40,956 bases of DNA from an uncultured Christensenella sp. (GTDB taxonomy: Bacteria; Bacillota_A; Clostridia; Christensenellales; Borkfalkiaceae), in the NCBI GenBank assembly GCA_910579295.1, contig CAJTTC010000017.1:1-40956 (forward strand), read 5' to 3'. Below, in pieces: positions 7,306-15,612 of this stretch (position 1 is its first letter; each line of letters opens with the position of its first letter). The notes under the pieces are model-generated. The model saw only the letters and a program-made list of their open reading frames with translations, was not told where the DNA came from and did no database searches. The translations under genes and the position numbers were made by a program.

Positions 7306-8157
7306 TTAGCTATTTTCAAGTTCAAGCGGCGTTTTAAGTTTGCTCGGTTCAAGCAAATTAGCTTTTAACACTTTAAGGCTTTTTGCGTAGTACAGCCCGT
7401 CACAAATTCTTTCGTCGAGCGTTATGCCAAGCTGCAATGTTTTTGCGTTGCGCGTGCCGTCGGTTTGCAAATCGGCAACGGGTTTTGTAACTTCCTTTCC
7501 GAGAGCTACGAACATACCCACCGTTCCGAAGTCATACAGATGATGAAAGACGTATCCCGTGGAAATGCTCTTCAAATTGGTAAAATAGCAACTTGAATGA
7601 AAAGGACTGACGTTAATAAGTTTTTTGGGCAACATACCGTGCCTATCCAAAAACATAATCATTCTCATTACGAACTTTAAAAGAAAAGGCGGGCAATGCA
7701 AAAGCATTCTTGCAGTCTTTTCAGTGCCGTTACTCGCGTCGGTTTTCTGATTTTCTCTCACCGCGTTATCTATCCGCTCTTTAATGTCGTATATGCTTTC
7801 GCTACCGTCGAATTTGAACTTTAATACGGCTTCGTCCGCACCGTCGCGCAACGTCTTTTTAATCGTCATTGAAATATATATTCCCTTTCTGTCAAATACG
7901 CGGGTATTCATTACAAAACGGTTGAGCTGGGGGCGTTCCGCCAGAGTTCTTACAATAGCCGCGATAACTACGTCCATATACGACAAGCTTACGCCGTTTC
8001 CGCGCTCTTCCTCAATAAATTTATCTATTCCCGCACAGTCGACTTCCAAAAGATGATTTATCATTGCGTCATAGCGATGCTGCATAATCGTGCCCGTTAT
8101 TCGCATAATAGGGTCGATATTTTTCGCCTGTTTTCCGTCGCTTCTTCTTCCGAACAT
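7306..8157 (-). CDS. Stand-alone E2/chloramphenicol-acetyltransferase-like protein with altered active site
   Basis: A 283-aa protein with the fold of the catalytic domain of 2-oxoacid dehydrogenase E2 subunits, which is shared with chloramphenicol acetyltransferase. Family signs are the N-terminal MRITGTIMQHRYDA, SYMDVVIAAIVRTLAERPQL and the C-terminal active-site region TLDERICDGLYYAKS. In active members this reads HxxxDG; here Asp253-Gly254 are kept but the catalytic His position is Glu249. There is no lipoyl or peripheral-subunit-binding domain, and no E1 or E3 gene nearby. It could be a non-catalytic relative, or use a different mechanism; classical E2 activity looks unlikely. It has its own promoter. 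A GAGG sequence lies about 10 nt before the start. Confidence 0.75.
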   Translation of the reverse strand: MFGRRSDGKQAKNIDPIMRITGTIMQHRYDAMINHLLEVDCAGIDKFIEEERGNGVSLSYMDVVIAAIVRTLAERPQLNRFVMNTRVFDRKGIYISMTIKKTLRDGADEAVLKFKFDGSESIYDIKERIDNAVRENQKTDASNGTEKTARMLLHCPPFLLKFVMRMIMFLDRHGMLPKKLINVSPFHSSCYFTNLKSISTGYVFHHLYDFGTVGMFVALGKEVTKPVADLQTDGTRNAKTLQLGITLDERICDGLYYAKSLKVLKANLLEPSKLKTPLELENS

Positions 8158-8196
8158 ATATTATGTAACCTCAAAATAGTATGTATTATATCGCTT

Positions 8197-8225
8197 ATTA
8201 TATTATACCGAGCGCTTAATGTCAA
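8197..8225 (-). promoter_or_regulatory. Perfect consensus promoter for the E2-like gene
   Basis: TTGACA (8220-8225), a 17-bp spacer and TATAAT (8197-8202) read toward the gene that begins at 8157. The predicted start is near 8190. A TGTCA/TGACA inverted repeat with a 10-bp gap (8220-8239) overlaps the -35 box and could bind a repressor. Confidence 0.85.
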
Positions 8226-8257
8226 TTAATTATATGACAAATACAATGCAATATAGC

Positions 8258-8818
8258 TTATTGAAATACGTTATGTTCGAATAAGGTTTTAATCGGCAGC
8301 GAAATAAATTCTTCGGTTTTCCCGCTGAAAACGTGGTCGATATCTTTAAGCAGCTCTACCGACAGATTTTGTTTTTTAGGCAACAGATTTATCCACACCG
8401 CGCACGGGTCAAGCTCCCCCGTTCTGACAAACATTTTCTCGCCCGCAAATTTTTCTATACCCTCCCTCGTCCTGTGGTAATTGAGATTGAGAACGGCGTT
8501 AACAGCCAATACCTTTTTAATTTGCGGATACAAATGCGAATACCATACGGCTATGCTTGCCCCTGCCGAACTGCCCATAACGTAAATCTTTTCGGGCGAG
8601 AGCTTAGCCGTAACGCAGGAAACAGCCCTTTCGAATACGTCCTGCGGGTGCGACCAAACGTCGGCGGGCACTCCGGCTACGAACACCGAAAAACCGCATT
8701 TCGCCGTTATTTCATCCGCTAATCTGACGTACTTGTTTTCATAGCCCTTAGTATCGCCGCCCAAGCCCGTAAAAATCAAAACGCAGTCCTTGCCGGCAGG
8801 ATAAAAATCAATCTGCAT
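8258..8818 (-). CDS. Small alpha/beta hydrolase
   Basis: A 186-aa single-domain alpha/beta hydrolase without signal peptide, so probably cytosolic. The nucleophile elbow is MGSSAGAS with Ser84 in a G-x-S-x-G context. The acid is likely Asp137 in RTGELDP and the base His162 in DIDHVF, in the right order and spacing for the triad. The loop after the first strand (FTGLGGDTKGYENKY) is the usual oxyanion region. At this size it resembles small esterases or dienelactone-hydrolase-like enzymes; the substrate is not evident. The start ATG has AGGA about 5 nt upstream. It is preceded by its own extended -10 promoter and is separated from the E2-like gene by that gene's promoter. Confidence 0.82.
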   Translation of the reverse strand: MQIDFYPAGKDCVLIFTGLGGDTKGYENKYVRLADEITAKCGFSVFVAGVPADVWSHPQDVFERAVSCVTAKLSPEKIYVMGSSAGASIAVWYSHLYPQIKKVLAVNAVLNLNYHRTREGIEKFAGEKMFVRTGELDPCAVWINLLPKKQNLSVELLKDIDHVFSGKTEEFISLPIKTLFEHNVFQ

Positions 8819-8854
8819 ATTTTCCTATACCCCCCCTCGCCTTTCACACCTTTT

Positions 8855-8883
8855 ATATTATCACGTTGGATTAACTTAGTCAA
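8855..8883 (-). promoter_or_regulatory. Promoter for the alpha/beta hydrolase
   Basis: TTGACT (8878-8883), a 17-bp spacer and TAATAT (8855-8860) preceded by a TG dinucleotide (extended -10). Transcription would start near 8848, about 30 nt before the hydrolase ATG. Confidence 0.6.
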
Positions 8884-8892
8884 TCGGCGGCA

Positions 8893-8932
8893 GAAAAAAG
8901 CAGTGCGTAAGTCCGAAGCCGGACTTACGCAC
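8893..8932 (-). terminator. Rho-independent terminator closing the large surface-protein cluster
   Basis: GTGCGTAAGTCCG (8903-8915) and its exact complement (8920-8932) form a 13-bp stem with loop AAGC. On the minus strand the stem is followed by TG, C and six T residues. It lies about 115 bp after the stop of the 1598-aa gene, and also just downstream of a strong promoter at 8958-8986. Confidence 0.9.
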
Positions 8933-8951
8933 GAAAACATGCTACTCACTT
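8893..8951 (-). ncRNA. Possible short RNA (~59 nt) or attenuated leader
   Basis: A near-consensus promoter (8958-8986) points at the 13-bp terminator hairpin only ~20 nt downstream of the predicted start, which would give a transcript of about 59 nt ending in U6. It could be a small RNA, or the leader of the hydrolase gene controlled by attenuation. The structure is essentially one hairpin, so function is uncertain. Confidence 0.35.
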
Positions 8952-8957
8952 ATATAC

Positions 8958-8986
8958 ATTATAGCATTTTGATTAAATTATGACAA
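8958..8986 (-). promoter_or_regulatory. Near-consensus promoter upstream of a terminator hairpin
   Basis: TTGTCA (8981-8986), a 17-bp spacer and TATAAT (8958-8963) with TG at the extended -10 position. It faces the 8903-8932 hairpin rather than an immediate ORF. Confidence 0.7.
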
Positions 8987-9048
8987 GCGATTTTGCGATT
9001 TTTTATCCTTGCGGGAAGCGCGCATTCCGCAAATCACGCCCTTTTTAT

Positions 9049-12000
9049 TTATAGACGCGGAGTTAAAATAGCCACTACCTGCTCGTAAGTAAGCACGTCT
9101 TTTTCCGTAACGTTGCCGTTAACGAGGTTTATAACGCTCTCTTTGTACGTTTCGCTCTGGCTGTAATTTTCTAAAATCTGGTCGCAGATTTTATAGCGCA
9201 AAACGTCGGCGTCGTACAGAGTCTTAACTAACTCTTCCCATTTCTCGCGCCCTAAATGCTGATACATTGCGCTTAGACTGCCTATGCTAATTTGAGGAAT
9301 TTCATAGCCGTTGTAGCCAACGCCGTCTATTGCGTTACACATACAGATGAGCTGCTCACCTGAAATCAGCTTTGCCGTCTCCTGCGATCTGAAATCGGTA
9401 AACTCGGTAAAGTTGTCTGCCTTTAAATAGTTATCCGTGCCGCCGCTCAAACCCGCGTTGGTCGTAATAAACTGCTCGGTTATCTTCGCGCGGACAATTT
9501 GGCTTTCGAATATCTTTTCGCGCTGTTCCTTTTTGGGGAAATCGAACTTTTTGGCGCTCCACGTACCCAGGCTTATGTCGTCGCCCTCCAAAATGTTGAA
9601 CGCTTCAATCAGCGCATACATTTCGGTGGAATTTATACAGCCGTAGCTGTCAACGAGCCTGACGTTTACCAAAAGGTTAGCATTTTCGCGCACGCAACGG
9701 GAAGCCGCGCTGAGCACAAGGTACGAGCTAACGCTCCCGTCCTCCGCATAAATGGCGTCTTTAAGGTCGGCAAGCCGTATATCGTCGAAATACATATCCT
9801 CGATATTAGTATCGTTGCCCTCGCCGCTTACCGCGTCAATGAGCCTGACAAGGCTGGCTATTTCCTGCGTTCTGAAAATCTTTATATCCGCGTCATACGC
9901 TTTCGGGTGGTCTGCTCCGATTTGGTCGTTCTTGCTAATCTGCTTTGTGAGCACACCCCTGACAATTCTCGACTGACAGATATCCTCGATTTTGTCCTGC
10001 TTGTTTTTCAGCGTATTAAAGTCGAGCCCGTCAATTTCGTCGAAGGAATTTATTCCGAATTCGTTTGCGGAGTTAATGAGAAGCGCAATCTCGTTTTTAT
10101 CGTAGCGCTTGCCGTTTTTTATTGCGTAGAGCACCTCGCGGTCTATCATATTGGCGTCGTCATTTCCGTCCTCTAAAAGAGAAGCGTCAAGCTCGTTGCT
10201 TATCATACCGCTGATTATAATCGACGGATAGATTACGTCGAGCTTACTCTGCCCTTGATATTCCTCGCCCTCGGCGGGGTCGTTCAGCGTGAAAATCTGC
10301 TTGGTTACTTTATCGATAAGCACGTCGGTGTCAACGTTCATTATATCGATATCGAATATGTTGAGCGCACCCGACAGCGCGGACAGCTCCTTTACGGAAT
10401 AGTTACCGTCACTGCTCTTTGCGCCGCTTAAAAGCGTTTCGTCGACCTTGCCTTCAAGCAATTCGTCAAGCCTGCCCGTTATGCTGTGCGAAACAATCTT
10501 CGAAGCGTAGCAAAGCGTAATGCGCGAAACGTTGGAGTTAACCGTCGACTTTACGTTCATATTCTTCAAAAAGTCTGAAAGGCTGTCCGAAAGCGTATCT
10601 TCGTCGAACGTAAAGTTTTCGGCGGAGGATATGCCCATAATATCGTCGAGCGCGTCGATTAATCTGACGATTTCAATCTTCCAGGGATTGGAGGAGTTGA
10701 AGTTCTGCAAGCTCTCCTTAGAAGCCGCCTCTTCATAGGTCTGCGGCACGGTAAGCGAGCTTTTAATGCTCTCTTCGTTTACAAGGCTGTACGCGACGGA
10801 AGCCGACAGAATATAACTGCTTTCGAGCGTCGATTTATTGCTTACAAGCTTTACAAGCACCTGCGACACGTCGGTATCTTCCGACAGCTCCATATCGCTG
10901 ACAATCTTTAAAATGTTTTCTATTTCGCTCTTCTTGACCACGGCTTTCAGACTGTCGTCCTTTAATTCGTGTTGAGCGGCAAGCGGAACAATCAGACTGA
11001 AACTGCCGAAGTCCATTCCATTTACAAGCTGATTTGAAAGCGTGTAGTGCAACACCTGCGATTTTAAACTCTCGTCAAGCTCTTCAACCGTCAGCGAGAG
11101 CACGCTGTCCTTAATCTTTTCGCTGTCAAAATCCCCGCTTGTTATCTCGCCTATCTTTATGCCTATCACGTCAAATGCGTCAATAAGGCGCTTTATTTCG
11201 CCCGTTCTTCCCCTCTCGCTCGCCCAACCGTCAAGGTCGTTTTTGAGCGCGGCGGGTATAACTACCGTTGAGTCGTCGCTCATATACTCGACAAGCAATT
11301 TGCCGACAGTGCCCTCGAAAATCGCGCTCCCGTCAATCAGCGTTCTGAAAATTTCCTTTTCCGTAAAGTCGGCTATCGCCTGCATAACGTCGCCGCCGTC
11401 TATCACGGGCTGAACTATCTCTTTTAACTCGTCAAAGCTGTTTAAAAGCGTTGAAAGCTCGTCTTTTGCTATGAAGCACACTCTGTTGCCGTCAGCGTCC
11501 GTTTCCCTTGCAAAAGAGGGCACATACACGAATTTGTCTGCGCCGTCTATCAGCGTGGCGGAAATCACCGAACGCAACAGGTCGGACTCGGTAAAGTACG
11601 TCAAAAGCTCCTTCCCGCGCTCGTCCTTTAACAGGAGCGCCTCTGTAAGCATATCTATTATTTCGCCGATATTGTCGCTCACGTTGCCTTTGAGAACGGT
11701 GGGCAACAATTGCGTATTTCTGCCTATTATGCGCACCGCGTTGAGCACAAGGTATGTTTCGCCCGCCGACACAAGCTTGCCGTCGCCGTCGAAACGGCTT
11801 TCGTAAACTACCGTTTCAGGCACATAAGCGCTTTTGAACACTCCGCGCATAGCCTTTACCATATTGTTATATACGAAGCTTGTAGAGAGCGCCTTGCCGA
11901 GCACTCGGGATTTGATTATGCTGTCGCAAACGTCGTCGTAATACTTGCAGTTGTCCGCGTAGTTTTTGTCGTTTTTATCGAATAGTGTGTTGATTATATC

Positions 12001-13845
12001 CTGCGGCTGCGCACCCTCTTTATAGATATTGTCGACCAGCTTTAACGCGCTGTCGGCAACGTCTATAAGGCTGTTAATCTCGCTTACCCACTCTATGCCT
12101 TCCTCGTAAATCTCGGCATAGGTAACGCCCTGCGAGCCCTCCTCCGACAGATAGCGGTTGGCGGCGTAGCAGTACAGCCTGCCCAATACGGGGTCGAACT
12201 CTTTGGATCTGTCCGCGCTCAACACAGAGAGCGTTTTAATCTCGGGTATGAGCTTGCCGACAAGCGCCAAGGAGTCGTCTAAATTACTTATTTTATTCGT
12301 CAGCACGTCGATGACGATATTGAATACCGTCTGTGCGTCCTGCTTTGTTATGAGCTTGGATATGTTTATATACGGGCGCTCGAATATGACCGCCGCGCCC
12401 TCGCCCATCGAATTTATAATGCGCTCGTCGGGTATGTAGTCGGACATATAGCCCTTTGTAAACAGTATTTTTAATAGCTCCTTGTTATCGGCGCTGATTG
12501 ACTGCGCAAACGACATACTGTCTATGTTGGCAATCGCCGAATTGACGAACGACAGAGCAAAGTTGATTATGTAGGTCTGAGCGTCAAATTCGCTTATAAG
12601 GTCGTTGAACTCGTAACGGAAGCCTTCCTCGCACATTATCTTCATAACGGCGTCGAACGCGCTCTCCGTGGCGTTGCCGTTAATCAACGGCTTAATATCT
12701 TCGCCGCCGTACTTTAACAGAAGCTCCATTGTATCGACCGCAAAGCCGCGGTAGGCGTCGAGCTCTTCGCGGAATACTATGTGGTCGCTTACGCCGAACG
12801 CACTGTCGTCGAGCTCGCCCGAGAAAATCAGATCGGCGGCAAACAGGTAATAAGGCACGTCATCTGTTGAAGAAATAGAATTGAGCACCTTGAATATGCC
12901 GTAAGTGCCGTAGCTCTCTATCGAGCGGTACACCGAATAATACTCGTTGACGTCGCTGTTGCCGAAATCATAATCTTTGAGTTTACCGTCGCCGCGCCCC
13001 GCAACTATATACAGCGACGTGCCGAGGAACGACAGCGACAGCAGTCCTATGGCTACGCCGCGCACTATTCCGACCACTCCGCCGCCGACAATGTGACGTG
13101 AATATCTTCTGTCCACCTTGTTATCTATGTATTTTGCGGCTATCTTGCGCCTGTACTTCCTTTCGGAATAACAGCAGTGATAGATTATATACATTATGAA
13201 ATCAAGTATGTAGTAGACGATGAGGAGCAACAGCGCGAACGCCACGTGATAAATGAGATCCGCCAGCGTGTAGATATACGCCGCACTGCCGCCGAGCATT
13301 ACGGAAAAATCGCCCTGCAATACGGTAGGCAACCAGCAGACGAATACGTCCTTTAAGCCGTAGCACTCCGCCGTAACGCCCAGCATACGCTTAAACGAAC
13401 CGCTGCCGCCCGTAAACAGGTCGGCAAATTTGAGCATAAACCCGTCGACCTCGGGCACGCTTATCAGCAAGCAGTATAGAATTATGCACACCGCGCCGAT
13501 TATTACCGAGTGAAGGAGCAGAATAAGACTCTTACGCAGTCCGCGCCAGCTGTTGAGCCAGGTTTGGAATACGACTATCAGGGCAAACAGGATTGTAGGG
13601 CTCCACTTTACGCCGAAATCGAGAGCCTCCTGCACAGTCCAGCTTAACGCCGCGACAACAAGGCTTGCAATCAGCGCGACGAGGATTGCGGGAACGGCGA
13701 TAACTCCTATAAATTTGATTACCTTTACTTTACGGAATACGATAATCAATATCAGAAGAACGGTAAGCAAAACGAACAGTATCATCTGCCAATTGGCAAA
13801 TATACCGTTTACAAATTGCCCGAAACCGCTTGCGAGCATATTCAT
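9049..13845 (-). CDS. 1598-aa multipass membrane protein with long repeat-rich domain
   Basis: I do not recognise a named family. Residues 1-285 hold about six membrane segments (about 20-37, 44-70, 84-98, 106-128, 190-222, 252-280), with a strongly basic loop SERKYRRKIAAKY between the last two. The glycine-rich last segment is loosely CvpA-like. The remaining ~1300 residues are helical and, from about residue 600 on, contain about ten degenerate units with a core like EI.RLIDA...IGI, for example EIKRLIDAFDVIGI, EIVRLIDALDDIMGI and EIALLINSANEFGI, spaced roughly 80-100 residues. This part probably projects to one side of the membrane as a solenoid or stalk. It is the last gene of the cluster; AAGGAGG lies 8 nt before the ATG. 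Confidence 0.8.
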   Translation of the reverse strand: MNMLASGFGQFVNGIFANWQMILFVLLTVLLILIIVFRKVKVIKFIGVIAVPAILVALIASLVVAALSWTVQEALDFGVKWSPTILFALIVVFQTWLNSWRGLRKSLILLLHSVIIGAVCIILYCLLISVPEVDGFMLKFADLFTGGSGSFKRMLGVTAECYGLKDVFVCWLPTVLQGDFSVMLGGSAAYIYTLADLIYHVAFALLLLIVYYILDFIMYIIYHCCYSERKYRRKIAAKYIDNKVDRRYSRHIVGGGVVGIVRGVAIGLLSLSFLGTSLYIVAGRGDGKLKDYDFGNSDVNEYYSVYRSIESYGTYGIFKVLNSISSTDDVPYYLFAADLIFSGELDDSAFGVSDHIVFREELDAYRGFAVDTMELLLKYGGEDIKPLINGNATESAFDAVMKIMCEEGFRYEFNDLISEFDAQTYIINFALSFVNSAIANIDSMSFAQSISADNKELLKILFTKGYMSDYIPDERIINSMGEGAAVIFERPYINISKLITKQDAQTVFNIVIDVLTNKISNLDDSLALVGKLIPEIKTLSVLSADRSKEFDPVLGRLYCYAANRYLSEEGSQGVTYAEIYEEGIEWVSEINSLIDVADSALKLVDNIYKEGAQPQDIINTLFDKNDKNYADNCKYYDDVCDSIIKSRVLGKALSTSFVYNNMVKAMRGVFKSAYVPETVVYESRFDGDGKLVSAGETYLVLNAVRIIGRNTQLLPTVLKGNVSDNIGEIIDMLTEALLLKDERGKELLTYFTESDLLRSVISATLIDGADKFVYVPSFARETDADGNRVCFIAKDELSTLLNSFDELKEIVQPVIDGGDVMQAIADFTEKEIFRTLIDGSAIFEGTVGKLLVEYMSDDSTVVIPAALKNDLDGWASERGRTGEIKRLIDAFDVIGIKIGEITSGDFDSEKIKDSVLSLTVEELDESLKSQVLHYTLSNQLVNGMDFGSFSLIVPLAAQHELKDDSLKAVVKKSEIENILKIVSDMELSEDTDVSQVLVKLVSNKSTLESSYILSASVAYSLVNEESIKSSLTVPQTYEEAASKESLQNFNSSNPWKIEIVRLIDALDDIMGISSAENFTFDEDTLSDSLSDFLKNMNVKSTVNSNVSRITLCYASKIVSHSITGRLDELLEGKVDETLLSGAKSSDGNYSVKELSALSGALNIFDIDIMNVDTDVLIDKVTKQIFTLNDPAEGEEYQGQSKLDVIYPSIIISGMISNELDASLLEDGNDDANMIDREVLYAIKNGKRYDKNEIALLINSANEFGINSFDEIDGLDFNTLKNKQDKIEDICQSRIVRGVLTKQISKNDQIGADHPKAYDADIKIFRTQEIASLVRLIDAVSGEGNDTNIEDMYFDDIRLADLKDAIYAEDGSVSSYLVLSAASRCVRENANLLVNVRLVDSYGCINSTEMYALIEAFNILEGDDISLGTWSAKKFDFPKKEQREKIFESQIVRAKITEQFITTNAGLSGGTDNYLKADNFTEFTDFRSQETAKLISGEQLICMCNAIDGVGYNGYEIPQISIGSLSAMYQHLGREKWEELVKTLYDADVLRYKICDQILENYSQSETYKESVINLVNGNVTEKDVLTYEQVVAILTPRL

Positions 13846-13879
13846 ATCGCCGTCCTCCTTTTAATTTTTTGTTTTTGTT

Positions 13880-14872
13880 TCAGTTGCCGTTGTTTACAAA
13901 CGCGCCGTCGGGGATATACGAATTAGGGAGATTTACATTCTTTAACGAAGTACAGCCGTCAAACGCTCCTTCCTTAACGGTTACAAAGTTATCGGAAGTG
14001 ATAGCAGTAAGCTTTGTGCAGTTGACGAACGCACCCGTTTCTATGGTGATATCGCATTCTATCGTTACGCTTACGATATCCGAATTGACGAATGTGCGGG
14101 AGTCTATTTTGTTGACTCTGTAATCGCCTATCTTTTCGGGAATTATCAGAGCGTTGCCGTCGCCCGTATAGCCGTAGACCGCGACGTAATCGCCGCTTAT
14201 TAAGCGCAGCTGATAGTCGCCGACGGTGAATTTTTTCGTATCGCTCTTGAAGATACACAGCGAACCCGCTACAAAGCCTATGACAAGCAGGAATACAAGT
14301 ACGTTAAAGAATACGGGGAAGCCCGCAAAATTCTTCTTTGTTGCGTCTCTTATGACAAAGGGGCGCTTGCTCTTTTTCTTCGGCTTTTCCGACCTTGCCT
14401 TTTTAGGCTTGGGCTCTTTTATCTTTTTACCGCTCTTCCCCTCGATAGCCGCGCCGTCGCCGTCTATCGAATTTTCGTCGTGGAAGAAGTGGTCGAACTT
14501 ATAGCAGTTGTCTTCGTACTCGCCCTCTTTCCAGATAAATCTGTCGAAAGCCGCCTGAACCAGACGCACCGAAATGCTCTCGCACTTATAGCTTACGCGA
14601 AGCTTTGCTTTGGGGACGAACTCCTCCTCCGCACCCGCAAGAAACTTGTTGTACGCAACCTGCGATTTTTCTATGAGGTTGCCGTCTACGTTGTACTGAC
14701 ACACCTCGAACTGCATTCCGAGGAGCTGTTGGGTTACGTTGTTTACAAACTTGAAAACAATATATTTGCGCTTTACCCTGTCGTCCTGAAAGACAATATA
14801 TTCGTCAAGTTTGACAAGCTCGGAGGGGTCGCCCGTATATTTGATTTTTGTGACGGTGTTATACGAACTCAT
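13880..14872 (-). CDS. Single-pass protein: cytosolic domain, basic linker, membrane helix, BspA-type LRR
   Basis: A 330-aa protein with four parts. Residues 1-135 are a soluble, beta-rich domain without signal peptide. Residues about 147-170 are a Lys/Pro-rich linker (KKIKEPKPKKARSEKPKKK). Residues about 185-208 are one membrane helix. Residues about 228-325 are a short leucine-rich repeat of the BspA/LRR_5 type (IGDYRVNKIDSRTFVNSDIV, then GAFVNCTKL and GAFDGCTSLKNVNLP). The basic residues before the helix place the N-terminus inside and the LRR outside. It could link a cytosolic partner with a surface ligand. Its first 14 nt overlap the preceding gene, which suggests translational coupling. 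Confidence 0.78.
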   Translation of the reverse strand: MSSYNTVTKIKYTGDPSELVKLDEYIVFQDDRVKRKYIVFKFVNNVTQQLLGMQFEVCQYNVDGNLIEKSQVAYNKFLAGAEEEFVPKAKLRVSYKCESISVRLVQAAFDRFIWKEGEYEDNCYKFDHFFHDENSIDGDGAAIEGKSGKKIKEPKPKKARSEKPKKKSKRPFVIRDATKKNFAGFPVFFNVLVFLLVIGFVAGSLCIFKSDTKKFTVGDYQLRLISGDYVAVYGYTGDGNALIIPEKIGDYRVNKIDSRTFVNSDIVSVTIECDITIETGAFVNCTKLTAITSDNFVTVKEGAFDGCTSLKNVNLPNSYIPDGAFVNNGN

Positions 14873-15593
14873 ATTCCAATGCTCCTCCGTTAAGCGCCTT
14901 GCCGTTCTTGCGGCGGTAGCAAAGCACGGTTATAAGATAGCCGAGCGCCGCCAGAGCAAAGCTTGCCCCCACCGCGATGTAGTTGAGCGAGTTATTGAGA
15001 TACTGTATCGCAACGTCTTTGCCGTAGATATAACTGCCGCCAATCACCTCGATTATGACGTGCCTCAACACAAAGAGCGCCGTGAAGATTACAAAGCTCT
15101 TTAAAAAGGCGTACAGTCTTAAACGAACCATTGATATGGGGCGAATGTAGTTTTGATTGATTACAAGCCCGTCGACGGAACTGACTACCACGTTGACGTG
15201 CGCGCACGACTTTCTGAGCGCTATTATCTTGGACGAATTGCCCGTTACGTCTCTCTGCGTTACTTCCAATACCGAAATTACCTTTCTTCGGCGCGAAAAC
15301 TGCGCTACATAAAACTTTATTTCATTGAAAGCCTGAGCAAAATTGCATACCAAATACTTCTCGTAAGCCGACTTGCATACGACGTATTTTTTTATGAATT
15401 TTTTTGTTTCGCCCGACGTCAGATATATCGAATTGACCGAATTTATAGACTTCTCCTTTTTGAGAAGCTCGTCCTCGTGATAGTTGCGATAATATTTATT
15501 TTTCGTCAGATTTGTGACTAAAAGAACTATTACGCCCGCGACGAAAAACACCGCCGATATCAGACACAATATTCTCCATATTAGCATTGACAT
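14859..15593 (-). CDS. Three-pass membrane protein of unknown function (244 aa)
   Basis: No family is recognised. There is an N-terminal membrane helix (about 5-28), then a ~130-residue soluble part (about 30-160) rich in Lys, Tyr and Val, and two closely spaced helices (about 164-183 and 205-226) with a basic tail. The start ATG at 15593 has GAGG about 6 nt upstream and lies 19 bp after the stop of the five-pass protein gene. Its end overlaps the LRR protein gene by 14 nt. The soft pattern resembles a small accessory membrane subunit. The overlap and spacing place it firmly in the cluster. Confidence 0.72.
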   Translation of the reverse strand: MSMLIWRILCLISAVFFVAGVIVLLVTNLTKNKYYRNYHEDELLKKEKSINSVNSIYLTSGETKKFIKKYVVCKSAYEKYLVCNFAQAFNEIKFYVAQFSRRRKVISVLEVTQRDVTGNSSKIIALRKSCAHVNVVVSSVDGLVINQNYIRPISMVRLRLYAFLKSFVIFTALFVLRHVIIEVIGGSYIYGKDVAIQYLNNSLNYIAVGASFALAALGYLITVLCYRRKNGKALNGGALEYEFV

Positions 15594-15612
15594 ATTAACC
15601 TCTGTTTGTGCG

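Noticed and set aside
8811..8940. 43-codon leader ORF starting at 8940 and ending just inside the hydrolase gene
   Set aside because: It has no Shine-Dalgarno site and runs through the terminator hairpin; probably chance.
8995..9045. Second terminator directly after the 1598-aa gene
   Set aside because: A TTGCGG/CCGCAA hairpin is present but is followed by an A-rich, not T-rich, sequence on the minus strand; the 8903-8932 hairpin is far better.
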